From NCBI GenBank assembly GCA_050633705.1, contig JBOEGZ010000002.1, positions 124,001-188,000 of the forward strand: 64,000 nt of DNA, in the 5' to 3' direction. Shown here piece by piece: positions 17,420 to 26,914 of this stretch. Source of the stretch: JAJFHI01 sp050633705 (GTDB lineage: Bacteria > Pseudomonadota > Alphaproteobacteria > Rhizobiales > Hyphomicrobiaceae). A program made the translations under genes and the position numbers. Position 1 is the stretch's first letter; each line of letters starts with the position of its first letter. The notes beneath the pieces are model-generated. The model was given only the letters and a program-made list of their open reading frames with translations. It ran no database searches and was not told where the DNA came from.

Positions 17420-18549
17420 GGTGTCGTGTTTGTCCCAGTCGTGCTTTGAGTTGGTTGGGTGGTGGTGGCAGGTGTCGGCGTTGAGGCGAGGCCATCCTCC
17501 CCATAAAATGAAGAATCAAGATAGGCATTCAATCCATGCCGGACGAGAACACCAACAGCGGCGGCAACCGGAACGGCCACCAACACGCCAACAAAGCCAA
17601 ACAAATAGCTAAACGCAATCAAAGCGAAAATAAGCCAAACTGGATGTAGCCCGACCTTCGAGCCAACAATTTTAGGACTGAGGAAACCGGCATCCAAAGC
17701 TTGTCCAAATAAAAACACGCCGACAACCATCAACACCGGCGTCAACTCCGGCCAAAACTGCACGACGGCGAGACATGTCGCAGTAAGCGTGCCAAGCGCC
17801 CAGCCAACAAACGGTACGAACGTCATGACGCCGGTCATAATCCCGATCAGCAATCCATATTTGAGGCCAATTAGCGAAAGTCCGATCGCATACACCGTGC
17901 CAAGAATGAGACAGACAGTTCCCTGGCCACGAATGAAAGCCGATACGGCGTTGTTGATGTCGTTTGCAAGCATGCGCAACTTGCTGGCGTGATCTCGGGG
18001 TAACCATCCGTCGATTTTTGCCAACATAGGATGCCAATCAACCAACACGTAGAATGCCACCAGTGGGGTAATCAGCAGCAACGAAAGAAAGTTGAAGATT
18101 GCAAGCCCGCGGGACCAAATCGATTCCGCCGCCCAAGCTGCAACACTGCCCCAGTTTTCTGACATCCCCCGAGACGCCTGATCGATCATCGATTTTACAC
18201 TGTCAAAACGATCACCGAGACGTTCGCGCGCTGACGTTTCAACCATCGTGCGCAAGCTTTCCATATAATCGGGAAGAGCTGTGACCAACTGCTGGGTCTG
18301 CGTCACCAAAATTGGCACCAGAAACACAAGCAAGAGCACAATGAGTGCTGTTGCACCAACCACGATCAACAGCGCTGCCAAAACCCTCGGCAAACCAATC
18401 CGCTCCAGCATATCCGCTACTGGGCTGACGAAATAGGCAATAACAATGCCGGCAACGAACGGCAGCAAGATGTCTTGCAGCAAAGCGATAGCCAAGATAA
18501 AGCCGACGGCTGCAAGAAGCCAAAAGAGTGCTTGCCTTTGAATTTGCAT
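17416..18549 (-). CDS. AI-2E family transporter (PerM-like permease)
   Basis: A 377-residue polytopic inner-membrane protein of the AI-2E/PerM family. Paired N-terminal helices (about 8-30 and 33-50), a periplasmic or soluble domain near 80-145, then five or so further helices. Typical motifs are LLITPLVAFYVLVDW and GAxVGLHPVWLIFALI. The C-terminus is a low-complexity Thr/Pro/Gln tail. Despite the name, many members have other or unknown substrates, and some exchange Na+ or Li+ for H+. It is translationally coupled to hdaA. Confidence 0.88.
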   Translation of the reverse strand: MQIQRQALFWLLAAVGFILAIALLQDILLPFVAGIVIAYFVSPVADMLERIGLPRVLAALLIVVGATALIVLLLVFLVPILVTQTQQLVTALPDYMESLRTMVETSARERLGDRFDSVKSMIDQASRGMSENWGSVAAWAAESIWSRGLAIFNFLSLLLITPLVAFYVLVDWHPMLAKIDGWLPRDHASKLRMLANDINNAVSAFIRGQGTVCLILGTVYAIGLSLIGLKYGLLIGIMTGVMTFVPFVGWALGTLTATCLAVVQFWPELTPVLMVVGVFLFGQALDAGFLSPKIVGSKVGLHPVWLIFALIAFSYLFGFVGVLVAVPVAAAVGVLVRHGLNAYLDSSFYGEDGLASTPTPATTTQPTQSTTGTNTTP

Positions 18550-18602
18550 AGCGCTGAGGTCCTCTTTATGGAGTGCAGTGGATCTGTTGTAACGTCATTG
18601 AT

Positions 18603-19166
18603 TTAAGGCGTCGGGCGTTCCGATGAACTTGATTCTGCACCCGACATATGCCGCAGCCAACTTTGCAAGTAGGCGGCGAGCGACGCAACCGTGAATGCGG
18701 CCGTGAGCCAAATCAACACCCATCGCAAGCTCCCTAAACCAAGATCATAGCCCTGATCAGCCAGCACTGTTGCCGCCAAGACGATTTGCACAAGTGTATT
18801 GGCTTTGCTGACAATCAACGGCTTGATGCGCACGGGTGCGGCAAGCAACCAAGACAACACAACCGCGGCGATAATCAACAAGTCCCGTGTCACAACAGCA
18901 ATGACCAACCAAGATGGCAGATCACCGTTCAGTCCCAGCGCCACAAAAACGCTGACGATCAGCAATTTATCCGCAAGTGGGTCAAGATAAGCACCAAGCT
19001 CAGTGGCCCAATCGAAACGCTTGGCCAAATACCCGTCAACGGCATCAGATATTCCGGCCACGACAAAAAGTATAAAGGCAAGCTGAGTCTGATCGGTCAC
19101 CAGAAGCCAGAAGATAACGGGAACCGAAATAACCCGCGCCAATGTTATAAGATTTGGAATGCTCAC
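18603..19166 (-). CDS. CDP-alcohol phosphatidyltransferase, PgsA-like
   Basis: A 187-residue membrane enzyme. Starting from the GTG at 19166 it begins SIPNLITLARVISVP, the conserved first segment of phosphatidylglycerophosphate synthases. The active-site signature DAVDGYLAKR...GAYLDPLADK (D-x2-DG-x2-A-R-x8-G-x3-D-x3-D) is present near residues 54-79, with K for the usual residue before Arg. Four to five further membrane helices follow. It transfers a phosphatidyl group from CDP-diacylglycerol to an alcohol; glycerol 3-phosphate is the likeliest acceptor but not certain. A longer frame upstream to 19322 lacks family resemblance. Confidence 0.88.
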   Translation of the reverse strand: MSIPNLITLARVISVPVIFWLLVTDQTQLAFILFVVAGISDAVDGYLAKRFDWATELGAYLDPLADKLLIVSVFVALGLNGDLPSWLVIAVVTRDLLIIAAVVLSWLLAAPVRIKPLIVSKANTLVQIVLAATVLADQGYDLGLGSLRWVLIWLTAAFTVASLAAYLQSWLRHMSGAESSSSERPTP

Positions 19167-19424
19167 GACTATTAGACCACAACGAATTAGATCATCACGC
19201 TCAATGCCTTGGGCATGATACTTAATTGGATATGACCGGCGTTTAACACGCGCCAGGATAAAGTCATAACGCCCATTCGCCCAAATGGGCCTGATCGCCG
19301 GGTCTGCACACCGACCTTCCACCTGTTATCCAAAGCAATAAGCAAGGTTTGGTGATCACCACTGGCCGGGGATTATTCAATTTGGTGCCGCACGCCAATT
19401 CGAGAGGAAAACCAGGTTTGGCGC

Positions 19425-20522
19425 TTAGAACTGGCGTCTCAATCGCCAATCGAAACCATTACTGGTCATGGCATAGCCTTGTTCGCCAACCACCGCGGCC
19501 AATTGCTCGCCGCCACCGGGATAACGCAACGAAATCGTAGCGCTGCGATCTGCGACAACACCTTCTCGTAGCTGCTGTACACCTGTCGTGCGCTGCAACA
19601 TGTCTCGAATTGAGTACCAATCTGCTAGATTGTCGTAACTCACCCGAATGCTAACCAGTAGCCCTTGTGAGGCCACAGCTGCCACGCCGCCACGTCCGCG
19701 CACTTGATTTTCTTTCCAACGCCCTTCCAAAACGCCCAGACTGACCACCGCGGCGTATTCCATAGCGTAAGCCAAATCTCCATCAGCAATAATGTAGCTA
19801 TACTTCCAAGAAAAAGGCCCAACACCATCGCGTCCCGTGAGTGTGACGTGCAGGCGTTTGGCGGCTTTATCGACAACAGCAACCGCGGCCACGACACGAT
19901 CCGATTGATATTCTGCCGCGATGATCCGCTCCGCATTGCTGTCGCCCTTGCGGAGCATATCGACTGTATCGGGGTGAATGACCCCCTTCAGTGGCTGTAT
20001 CTTGAGAGGCGTTAAAGTGTTGCGAACATCAAGCCCCTTCCAGGTTTGCCCCCACTTGCCCAGCACGTTTTTAGGTTTGGCTTTCGGCGAACTGAGAAAG
20101 GCTGGGATCAACACCACTTGAGGCGCTTGGTTGTCGATGTAGGGTATACCGCGAGCATTGAGCATCTTGCGAACATTCTCACCGGCAAAAATAAAATCAA
20201 GCGACGCAATATACTCGGTTGATGAATTGCGTTCTGAACGCACCGCATAGCCGTCCAGCATCGTTCCAACCGGGATAGACTTGAGTTGTTGCAATTGACT
20301 GTATGCGGTGACAGGGACAAGACGCTTCAAAAGCGACCGAAACGCTGCAGCCTCGCCATCTGCAATGGCCCGCTTTTTCGCAGCAACAGCGTTCTTATCA
20401 CGCGCACCCACGGGATAATTGGCAATTGTATAGGCTTTTTCCGCGGCATGGACCGGATGATCGGTCCATCCCAGTGCCATAACTGTCACCACTGCAAACA
20501 TAAAAAGCAAACGTCGTCCCAC
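19425..20522 (-). CDS. DUF2066 domain-containing exported protein
   Basis: A 365-residue protein with a signal peptide (hydrophobic residues 5-19, likely cleavage near VHA-A at about 26). The body matches DUF2066 proteins in segments such as KKRAIADGEAAAFRSLLKRLVP, IASLDFIFAGENVRKMLNARGI and APQVVLIPAFL. The family is common beside purM/hdaA in alphaproteobacteria and has no established function. It is probably periplasmic. It diverges from purM. Confidence 0.85.
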   Translation of the reverse strand: MGRRLLFMFAVVTVMALGWTDHPVHAAEKAYTIANYPVGARDKNAVAAKKRAIADGEAAAFRSLLKRLVPVTAYSQLQQLKSIPVGTMLDGYAVRSERNSSTEYIASLDFIFAGENVRKMLNARGIPYIDNQAPQVVLIPAFLSSPKAKPKNVLGKWGQTWKGLDVRNTLTPLKIQPLKGVIHPDTVDMLRKGDSNAERIIAAEYQSDRVVAAVAVVDKAAKRLHVTLTGRDGVGPFSWKYSYIIADGDLAYAMEYAAVVSLGVLEGRWKENQVRGRGGVAAVASQGLLVSIRVSYDNLADWYSIRDMLQRTTGVQQLREGVVADRSATISLRYPGGGEQLAAVVGEQGYAMTSNGFDWRLRRQF

Positions 20523-20789
20523 GCGCCTTGTCCCCTAAATTCGCTTCATCGCTCTCGTTGCAAGTTGCCGCCGCCAAACCAAGCTGCTACGACGCGGCCT
20601 TGGTAATTCGGCCAAATTTAATTCGTTTTACCTTCAATAATCCGATTGCGGATATATTAACACGTCAACTGCGATTCCCAGATTAAGTCTATCGGCTTTC
20701 AAGCTATTGGTCTTGGCGTGAATTGTAGCGCAAAATTCGCCAAAAGCGATTCTCTGGCGGTATCTGTTAAGACCCTTAAGCGAGGTTGC

Positions 20790-21878
20790 ATGTCTGCACC
20801 AGACAGCCCAAATAAAACTCCGATCACATACCGTGACGCAGGCGTTGATATCGATGCTGGCAATACACTGGTTGAGCAAATCAAACCGCTTGTCAAAGCC
20901 ACCAATCGCAAAGGTGCAGATGGAGAAATTGGCGGCTTTGGAGGTCTGTTCGATTTAAAGGCCACTGGGTTCAAAGATCCTGTCCTGGTGAGTGCCACCG
21001 ACGGCGTTGGCACAAAGCTAAAAATCGCGATTGATTCTGGCCAGCACGCAACAATCGGCATCGACCTTGTTGCGATGTGCGTCAACGACCTTATCGTGCA
21101 AGGCGCTGAGCCACTTTTCTTTCTCGATTACTTTGCGACCGGAAAACTAGATGTGGCGCAGGCCAAAGACGTCATCTCAGGCATTGCCGAAGGTTGCAAA
21201 CTTGCCGGAGCTGCCTTGGTCGGCGGTGAAACTGCAGAGATGCCTGGCATGTATCGTGAAGGCGATTACGACCTTGCAGGCTTTAGTGTCGGTGCAGTTG
21301 AACGTGATGAGATCTTACCGCGTGCTGAGATGACTGTTGGCGATGTCATTGTCGCTTTGCCCTCTGCTGGCATTCACTCCAATGGATACTCACTTGTCCG
21401 CCGCCTGGTCGAAAACGAAAATCTGGCTTGGGATGCAAAGGCGCCGTGGCAGCAGGAAAGCACTGTCGCCCATGCCCTTCTGTGCCCAACACGAATTTAT
21501 GTGAAGGCGTTGTTATCAACTCTTAAGGGCCCTGGTGGAACAGGCATTCGCGCATTGGCTCACATCACAGGTGGTGGAATTACCGAGAACGTGCCACGCG
21601 TTTTACCGGAAGACTTTGCCGCTCAGATTGATCTCAATGCCTGGACGTTACCACCAGTATTCGACTGGCTCAGCAAAGCCGGAAACCTAACTCAAGATGA
21701 GCTGCTGAGAACATTCAATTGCGGCATCGGCATGATCCTCGTTGTCGCGGAGGAAGCTGCAAAGGACGTTATGCAAACGCTGGTCGATACGGGTGAAAAG
21801 CCCATCAAGATTGGTCGCATGGTTAAAACCAGAGAAAGTCAAATCGAATTTGACGGAACGCTGAAAGTATCGCCATGA
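20790..21878 (+). CDS. purM: Phosphoribosylformylglycinamidine cyclo-ligase
   Basis: A 362-residue AIR synthetase, step five of de novo purine synthesis (FGAM + ATP to AIR). Motifs in order: TYRDAGVDIDAGN, the GGFGGLFDL glycine loop, ATDGVGTKLKIA, GIDLVAMCVNDLIVQGAEPLFFLDY, GGETAEMPGMY, and the C-terminal HITGGGITENVPRVLP. The frame runs 24 codons further upstream, but the ATG at 20790 (MSAPDSP) starts near the family's usual N-terminus and has GAGG four bases before it. Its stop overlaps the purN start by 4 bases (ATGA), so the two are coupled. Confidence 0.97.
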   Translation: MSAPDSPNKTPITYRDAGVDIDAGNTLVEQIKPLVKATNRKGADGEIGGFGGLFDLKATGFKDPVLVSATDGVGTKLKIAIDSGQHATIGIDLVAMCVNDLIVQGAEPLFFLDYFATGKLDVAQAKDVISGIAEGCKLAGAALVGGETAEMPGMYREGDYDLAGFSVGAVERDEILPRAEMTVGDVIVALPSAGIHSNGYSLVRRLVENENLAWDAKAPWQQESTVAHALLCPTRIYVKALLSTLKGPGGTGIRALAHITGGGITENVPRVLPEDFAAQIDLNAWTLPPVFDWLSKAGNLTQDELLRTFNCGIGMILVVAEEAAKDVMQTLVDTGEKPIKIGRMVKTRESQIEFDGTLKVSP

Positions 21879-22534
21879 GCCAACCGCGAAAACGCGTTGC
21901 TGTTTTAATCTCGGGCCGCGGCTCAAACATGCAGGCCCTGGTCCGATACAGCCGTGAAAATACAGAGGCTGGCTATGACATTGTGGCCGTTCTCTCCAAC
22001 CGACCGGGGGCTGGAGGACTGGACTGGGCCGCAAATGAAGGCATCGCGACAACGCCACTGGATCACACAAGCTTTGAAAGCCGCGAAGCCTTCGAATTAG
22101 CCCTTCACAACGCATTGTTGGCAACCAATGTTGATCTCATTGCCTGTGCGGGCTTCATGCGCATTATGACCAACGAATTCGTCACCAAATGGCAAGATAA
22201 GATGTTGAATATCCATCCCTCTCTCTTGCCGCTCTTTAAGGGCCTTAACACCCACGCCCGTGCCATTGAGGCCGGAGTGCGGATCGCGGGTTGTAGCGTC
22301 CACATTGTCCGCCCGGAACTCGACGCCGGACCGATTTTGGGACAAGCCGCAGTTGGAGTCGATTCTGACGACACAGCAGACACACTCGCCAGAAAAGTGA
22401 TTAAGGCCGAGCACGTCTTATATCCCAAGATATTGAATCTTTACGCCATCGGTAAACTTCGCCTAGAAGGCGATAAAGTCCTTGTTAATTCACGAATTAA
22501 CCAGAACGACACACTTTTCTCACCCGCAATTTAG
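21875..22534 (+). CDS. purN: Phosphoribosylglycinamide formyltransferase
   Basis: A 219-residue GAR transformylase, step three of purine synthesis, using 10-formyl-THF. It has the N-terminal SGRGSNMQAL, the catalytic segment CAGFMRIMTNEFV, the folate-site NIHPSLLPLFKGLNTHARAIEAG with the active-site Asn and His, and C-terminal VDSDDTADTLARKV. The proton-shuttle Asp follows in PELDAGPI. It is translationally coupled to purM. Confidence 0.97.
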   Translation: MSQPRKRVAVLISGRGSNMQALVRYSRENTEAGYDIVAVLSNRPGAGGLDWAANEGIATTPLDHTSFESREAFELALHNALLATNVDLIACAGFMRIMTNEFVTKWQDKMLNIHPSLLPLFKGLNTHARAIEAGVRIAGCSVHIVRPELDAGPILGQAAVGVDSDDTADTLARKVIKAEHVLYPKILNLYAIGKLRLEGDKVLVNSRINQNDTLFSPAI

Positions 22535-22724
22535 TTGGTTGTTTACTGCTGCTTAGGTTGGCCGTGTTATCACGCGCCATATTGAAGCGCGGCATGCCGA
22601 CGAATGGACAAACCACCAAATGGCAGTGTAGGCAGCCTTTTTATGGTGGATTGTGTGACCTGGGGAACACCAGGCGTTGCATTTGCATGGCACAATTAGC
22701 GGCGTATCTGTTTCGCGACGGCAA

Positions 22725-22747
22725 GTATTGGCTTTACCAGCCAATAC
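22725..22747. promoter_or_regulatory. Perfect palindrome upstream of the P450 gene
   Basis: GTATTGGCT-TTACC-AGCCAATAC is a perfect 9-bp inverted repeat with a 5-base loop, 59 bases before the P450 start. No T-run follows, so it is not a purN terminator. Its position suits an operator for a dimeric regulator or a leader hairpin. A weaker repeat (CCTGG-GGAACA-CCAGG) lies about 65 bases further upstream. Confidence 0.5.
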
Positions 22748-22806
22748 GGCGGTTACGCTGCACAAATTGGTGGCGGTCATTGAGCACCCACCTGGAGACG
22801 TTGTAG

Positions 22807-24174
22807 ATGACAGTGGTTGAGCACGCAAACCCGAAACAACTCGGGGAAGAGAGCAGCATTTGGTTCAAGCTGACGCCTTTGTTGAAGGCGAGCAGCGGCA
22901 ACCCGATGCAAGTCCTCATGCAGATGGCTGAACGCTATGGACCGGTGTTGCCGATCAACATGGCCAACCAACGCGTCATAATGATTTTTGATCCGCAATA
23001 CTTCAAGCATGTGATGGTGACCAAACCCGACACCTACGTGAAGTATTTCGATGGCCTGACACCAATCTTTGGCAAAGCCATGATCACGACAGACGGTGCA
23101 CTTTGGCAAAAAATTAGAGCACCGCAGCAACCTGCATTCCATCCAGGTGCATTTGACGGCTACATCCCATACTTCAACCAGGCCATTCGCACCAAGATGG
23201 ACACCTGGGCTGATTTCGCCAAGTCGGGCGACACGTTCGAAATGGTCGAGCAAACCTGGACATTGGCCGCCGACATGATCTGTAAGGCACTGTTTGACCG
23301 CGATATGCCATTCAACCCGCATGTCGTTTTCAAGTGCGTGAAGACTTACACCGACGTGATGAACCACAAAGACATTCGCCTGCGCAAACAAGCCGGCGAA
23401 TTGTTTGAGATGTCTGATGAAGACGCCTCAAAAGCAATCGACATGTGGTGGAGCGTGCCACCCGAAGTCATGGCCGCAGATCCAAATGAGCATCGCGAAA
23501 AAACATTGCTCAAAATGATCGAGGCCGCTGTTCAAGATGAAAACATTCCCGAATTCGACGAACAGCAAGCGATTGACGAACTCAAGCAATATTTGTGGGC
23601 TGGGACCGAAACCACGGCTCTCACTCTGGCTTGGGCCTTGTACTTGACGTCCAAACATCCTGAAGCCGCGGCCCGCATTCGTGCCGAGGGTGAAGAAGTG
23701 TGTGGCGACCGCGAGCCAACCTCAGCAGACTACTCAGCATTGCAATACACACGTGCTGTAATTCAAGAAACCATGCGTATTTACCCGCCAATTTGGGGGT
23801 TCTTGCGCGTTGCTGCTGAAAGCGATGAGATTGCCGGTGTCGAGATACGCAAAGACGACCGCATCTTTTTGTTTGGCTATGGCGCGCATCACAATCCAAA
23901 ATTCTGGGAAGAACCAGAAGAGTTCCGTCCCGAACGTTGGATCGGTGATCAAGCCAAAAAGCGGGTAAAGTATTCCTACATTCCATTCGGTGCCGGCAAG
24001 CGGTCTTGCATCGGTGGGGCAATGAGCCAGGTTGAAAACACTTTGGCGTTGGTGCAACTGCTTCGTCGCTTCCAACCAGAATACGTTGGTCAGGAACCGC
24101 CAAGTTTAAATGCAACGGTGACGCTCACACCGAAAGGTGGTTTACCTTTCAAAATGCATGAGCTGAACAAATGA
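22807..24174 (+). CDS. Cytochrome P450
   Basis: A 455-residue soluble P450. The I-helix motif WAGTETTALT carries the acid/Thr pair for oxygen activation. The K-helix ExxR is ETMR (near 330), PERW follows, and the heme loop FGAGKRSCIGG gives the proximal Cys401. The lack of an N-terminal anchor and the overall pattern (QQPAFHP, FRPERW) resemble bacterial P450s related to CYP4/fatty-acid or terpene hydroxylases. No ferredoxin or reductase gene is adjacent, so electrons must come from elsewhere. Substrate unknown. It sits between purN and a bidirectional terminator, as an apparent single-gene unit with its own upstream palindrome. Confidence 0.95.
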   Translation: MTVVEHANPKQLGEESSIWFKLTPLLKASSGNPMQVLMQMAERYGPVLPINMANQRVIMIFDPQYFKHVMVTKPDTYVKYFDGLTPIFGKAMITTDGALWQKIRAPQQPAFHPGAFDGYIPYFNQAIRTKMDTWADFAKSGDTFEMVEQTWTLAADMICKALFDRDMPFNPHVVFKCVKTYTDVMNHKDIRLRKQAGELFEMSDEDASKAIDMWWSVPPEVMAADPNEHREKTLLKMIEAAVQDENIPEFDEQQAIDELKQYLWAGTETTALTLAWALYLTSKHPEAAARIRAEGEEVCGDREPTSADYSALQYTRAVIQETMRIYPPIWGFLRVAAESDEIAGVEIRKDDRIFLFGYGAHHNPKFWEEPEEFRPERWIGDQAKKRVKYSYIPFGAGKRSCIGGAMSQVENTLALVQLLRRFQPEYVGQEPPSLNATVTLTPKGGLPFKMHELNK

Positions 24175-24175
24175 A

Positions 24176-24215
24176 AAAAAGCCCCGTTCATGATGAAACG
24201 GGGCTTTTTCTTTTT
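24176..24215. terminator. Bidirectional intrinsic terminator between P450 and ndk
   Basis: A stem GCCCCGTT (24181-24188) pairs with AACGGGGC (24197-24204) around an 8-base loop. A-run on the left and T-runs on the right extend the stem and give U-tracts in both directions. It lies between the convergent stops of the P450 gene and ndk and should end both transcripts. Confidence 0.92.
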
Positions 24216-24234
24216 CAATGACTTGTGGCGATCG

Positions 24235-24657
24235 TTAGCCAACAATCTCGTCATCTTTGAAGTTCATTGCGATCTCGCGGGCCGCAGATTCTGGACTGTC
24301 AGAGCCATGCACCGAGTTTTCGCCTTTGGATTTGGCAAATAGCTTACGCAACGTGCCGTCGGCAGCTTCAGCCGGGTCTGTCGCCCCCATCACTTCGCGG
24401 TACTTGGCAATCGCCCCGTCACCTTCCAAAACCTGCAAGACGATCGGTTCAGACGTCATAAACGTGACCAACTCACCAAAGAACGGGCGTTCCTTGTGTT
24501 CGCCATAAAATTCACCCGCCTGGGCCTCAGTCCACCGAACGCGTTTCTGGCCGACGACCCGAAGACCGGCTTTCTCGATAACGGCGTTAATGGCGCCCGT
24601 TAGATTGCGGGCTGTAGCATCAGGTTTGATGATCGAAAAAGTGCGCTCAATGGCCAT
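24235..24657 (-). CDS. ndk: Nucleoside diphosphate kinase
   Basis: A 140-residue NDK balancing nucleoside triphosphates. It begins ERTFSIIKPDA, and the phosphorylated His117 lies in NSVHGSDS, followed by the SPESAAREI helix. Length and motifs are fully standard. It converges with the P450 gene on a shared terminator. Confidence 0.97.
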   Translation of the reverse strand: MAIERTFSIIKPDATARNLTGAINAVIEKAGLRVVGQKRVRWTEAQAGEFYGEHKERPFFGELVTFMTSEPIVLQVLEGDGAIAKYREVMGATDPAEAADGTLRKLFAKSKGENSVHGSDSPESAAREIAMNFKDDEIVG

Positions 24658-25121
24658 GGATATCTCTCACATTATTGCAAAGTTCAAAGCACGATGCGCC
24701 TGGAGATACCATCACTCCAACCGTAAATCGTGCTCAATTTCAGAAGCTTAGGTGTTGGTCGAAGCCGGTTAAAAGATTCGTCCTTTATCAAGCAACCCAG
24801 TGTTCGATGGGGTTATACTGACCACCTGGCCGCTTAACAAGAAGCCGAACCGTCGCGTCGACAATCTCTCTCTCAGATGCGCACATAATGCTGCTCAACG
24901 CCTTGGTAATGCCTGTTTTTTCCCCAACTTAGGGGCTCAGGCCCCCTAATATTACGGGCAGCTTTCCGACAGGCCGTAGCCCAAAGGGCCATTGACGGCT
25001 ACAAAGATCGCAAGAAAACTGACATTATGACCGAACTTAGCACTTCCTTTTGAGTAAGTTCCAAATAAGTAGCAACCAGGAATTTAAAGTTCGCGTCACA
25101 TTTCGAAATTGAGAAGGCGAT
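24658..25121. other. Intergenic region between ndk and the GYF_2 protein gene
   Basis: This 464-base stretch must contain the divergent promoters of ndk and the following gene. A GC-rich hairpin (AGGGG-CTCAGG-CCCCT near 24929-24945) is visible without a T-tract. No gene or RNA was recognised. Confidence 0.4.
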
Positions 25122-26867
25122 ATGACAGAGAAGACCTCTGACATCCAGTGGCACATCGCAAGAGATGGCCAGCAACACGGGCCATTATCCAACGCAGAGA
25201 TCAAACTCTTCGTAGATGGCGGACATTTGTTGGAATCAGACCTCATTTGGCAGGCTGAATTTACAGACTGGCGACCTGCCTTTGAAGTCTTCCCACCAAC
25301 GAAACCAAGCCCGGCTGACACCGCTACTGCCAGCCAACCCGTTGACGCCAATCCGGCGCCGACAAAAACCGCCGCGACAACGCCCGATAAAGCAAAAGAA
25401 AACAGAACGTCCGAAACAAGTACTGTCTCTGCGCCGGACAAAGCGGACGAGAAAAACACAACACCATCCAACACAGGTCAACCAGCGCTGAAGACACTTG
25501 CATCCGTTGAAACCGCGACGACGGGGGCGGCGACATCTTCCGTCGGTGGCACACGAACACCGGAACCGATCACGCAAAGCAACAACCCGACACCGCGCCA
25601 AGCCCAAAATGACGAAGCCCGACAAAACGCTGACACCGCTCAGGCGCAGCACGCCGCAACTGGACAATCGATTGGACACAATCCCAACCCGTCCGCAGCA
25701 AGCCCTGCAACTGGCGCAAATATGCAAATGGCTGAGAGCAGTCAAACACCGCAAGCTCCATATGTCGCCGATGACCTTTATGCACCGCAAAAATCAGGTG
25801 GTGCAGGTCGACGTATCGCGATTGCTGCTGGTATTCTTGCCGTTGTCGCAGGTGGGGGATGGTGGGCGATTAATAACAACCCCACAGTGGCGGAATTTGC
25901 AACTGCGGCGATGAACGCCACAACGAACGCTGTCAGCAGTGGAACCCAAATCTCAGGTGAAACACAAACGACACCATCTGATACCGACGAAAGCGTAAAG
26001 GTTGTAAAAGCGCCTGACACGCCAAACGGTTCGCCACCTGCCGCCCCGCCTGAAACACAGGACACAACAACCGCATCTCAAGACATCACCGCGGCTCCAG
26101 CGCCTGATGCAACGCCGACAAAAGATGATGGACAAGGGCAAGTAGAAACACCCACATCAGACCCGATTGAGACGGCCGCGGTGACGCCACCTCCGGCTGC
26201 AACGGCTGGCAGCGCTGAACCAGTCGTCGACCCACATTATACGACATCACCACTGTGGATCGTCGTGCGCGAACAATTCCCGAACTGGTACGGCGAACGT
26301 ATGCGTGAGATCGAGCAGCTATCAAAAGAAAAACCGAAAAATGAAGTCGCAACGCACGCATTGAAGTCGCTGGTCTTTCTACGCCGAGAAAATGCGGCAA
26401 CGGCACTTGCTGCAAGCTCAAATAAGTTGCGCTCAATTGCATCCGCATTTCTTGCAAACCTGCAATCTCTCAAAGCCCACAGCACCGAAGCCTGCTTCAG
26501 TTTCATTTCAAAAGGCGAAACCAGTCCAGCGGTAATCTCGTTGTATGAATCTGGTGCAAACGCCAAGCCAATGGAAGCCCAAGCCACAGCCGTATTCGAG
26601 GCAATTGCTGAGGGTCGCAAATCTCCGCAATCACGTAGTCGCCCACAAAAACCCGACTATGATGTTCTCGCCACCGAACTCGGTCAGCTCGGTTGGAGCC
26701 AAGCGGACCTGCAACTGTTTGCAAACCCAACAGCGCTTGCTCGTGCAGCCCCTGAGCGCGTTTGCCAAATGGTCGAGGATTGGTTCACAGCCCACATCGC
26801 AATCGAGGATGAAGCCATTCAAGAACGCTTACTGTTTGAAACGCTTCGCCCTGTCATCGCGGGCTAG
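25122..26867 (+). CDS. GYF_2-domain membrane protein with long disordered linker
   Basis: A 581-residue protein. Residues about 8-57 form a GYF_2 (DUF4339) domain (WHIARDGQQHGPLS, LIWQAEFTDWRPA). A Thr/Pro/Ala/Gln-rich disordered linker follows to about 225. One membrane segment lies at 231-250, then a second Thr/Pro-rich linker to about 370, and a helical C-terminal domain (PNWYGERMREIEQL to the end). The N-terminus is likely cytoplasmic and the C-terminal domain periplasmic. GYF domains bind proline-rich peptides, so a tethering role is possible. The start has GAGAAGG five bases upstream. Function unknown. The DUF3147 gene follows 47 bases downstream on the same strand. Confidence 0.8.
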   Translation: MTEKTSDIQWHIARDGQQHGPLSNAEIKLFVDGGHLLESDLIWQAEFTDWRPAFEVFPPTKPSPADTATASQPVDANPAPTKTAATTPDKAKENRTSETSTVSAPDKADEKNTTPSNTGQPALKTLASVETATTGAATSSVGGTRTPEPITQSNNPTPRQAQNDEARQNADTAQAQHAATGQSIGHNPNPSAASPATGANMQMAESSQTPQAPYVADDLYAPQKSGGAGRRIAIAAGILAVVAGGGWWAINNNPTVAEFATAAMNATTNAVSSGTQISGETQTTPSDTDESVKVVKAPDTPNGSPPAAPPETQDTTTASQDITAAPAPDATPTKDDGQGQVETPTSDPIETAAVTPPPAATAGSAEPVVDPHYTTSPLWIVVREQFPNWYGERMREIEQLSKEKPKNEVATHALKSLVFLRRENAATALAASSNKLRSIASAFLANLQSLKAHSTEACFSFISKGETSPAVISLYESGANAKPMEAQATAVFEAIAEGRKSPQSRSRPQKPDYDVLATELGQLGWSQADLQLFANPTALARAAPERVCQMVEDWFTAHIAIEDEAIQERLLFETLRPVIAG

Positions 26868-26914
26868 CAGGCGCGCTGCCGCGTTCATGAGTTCAAACAG
26901 CGAGAATTCCTGTC

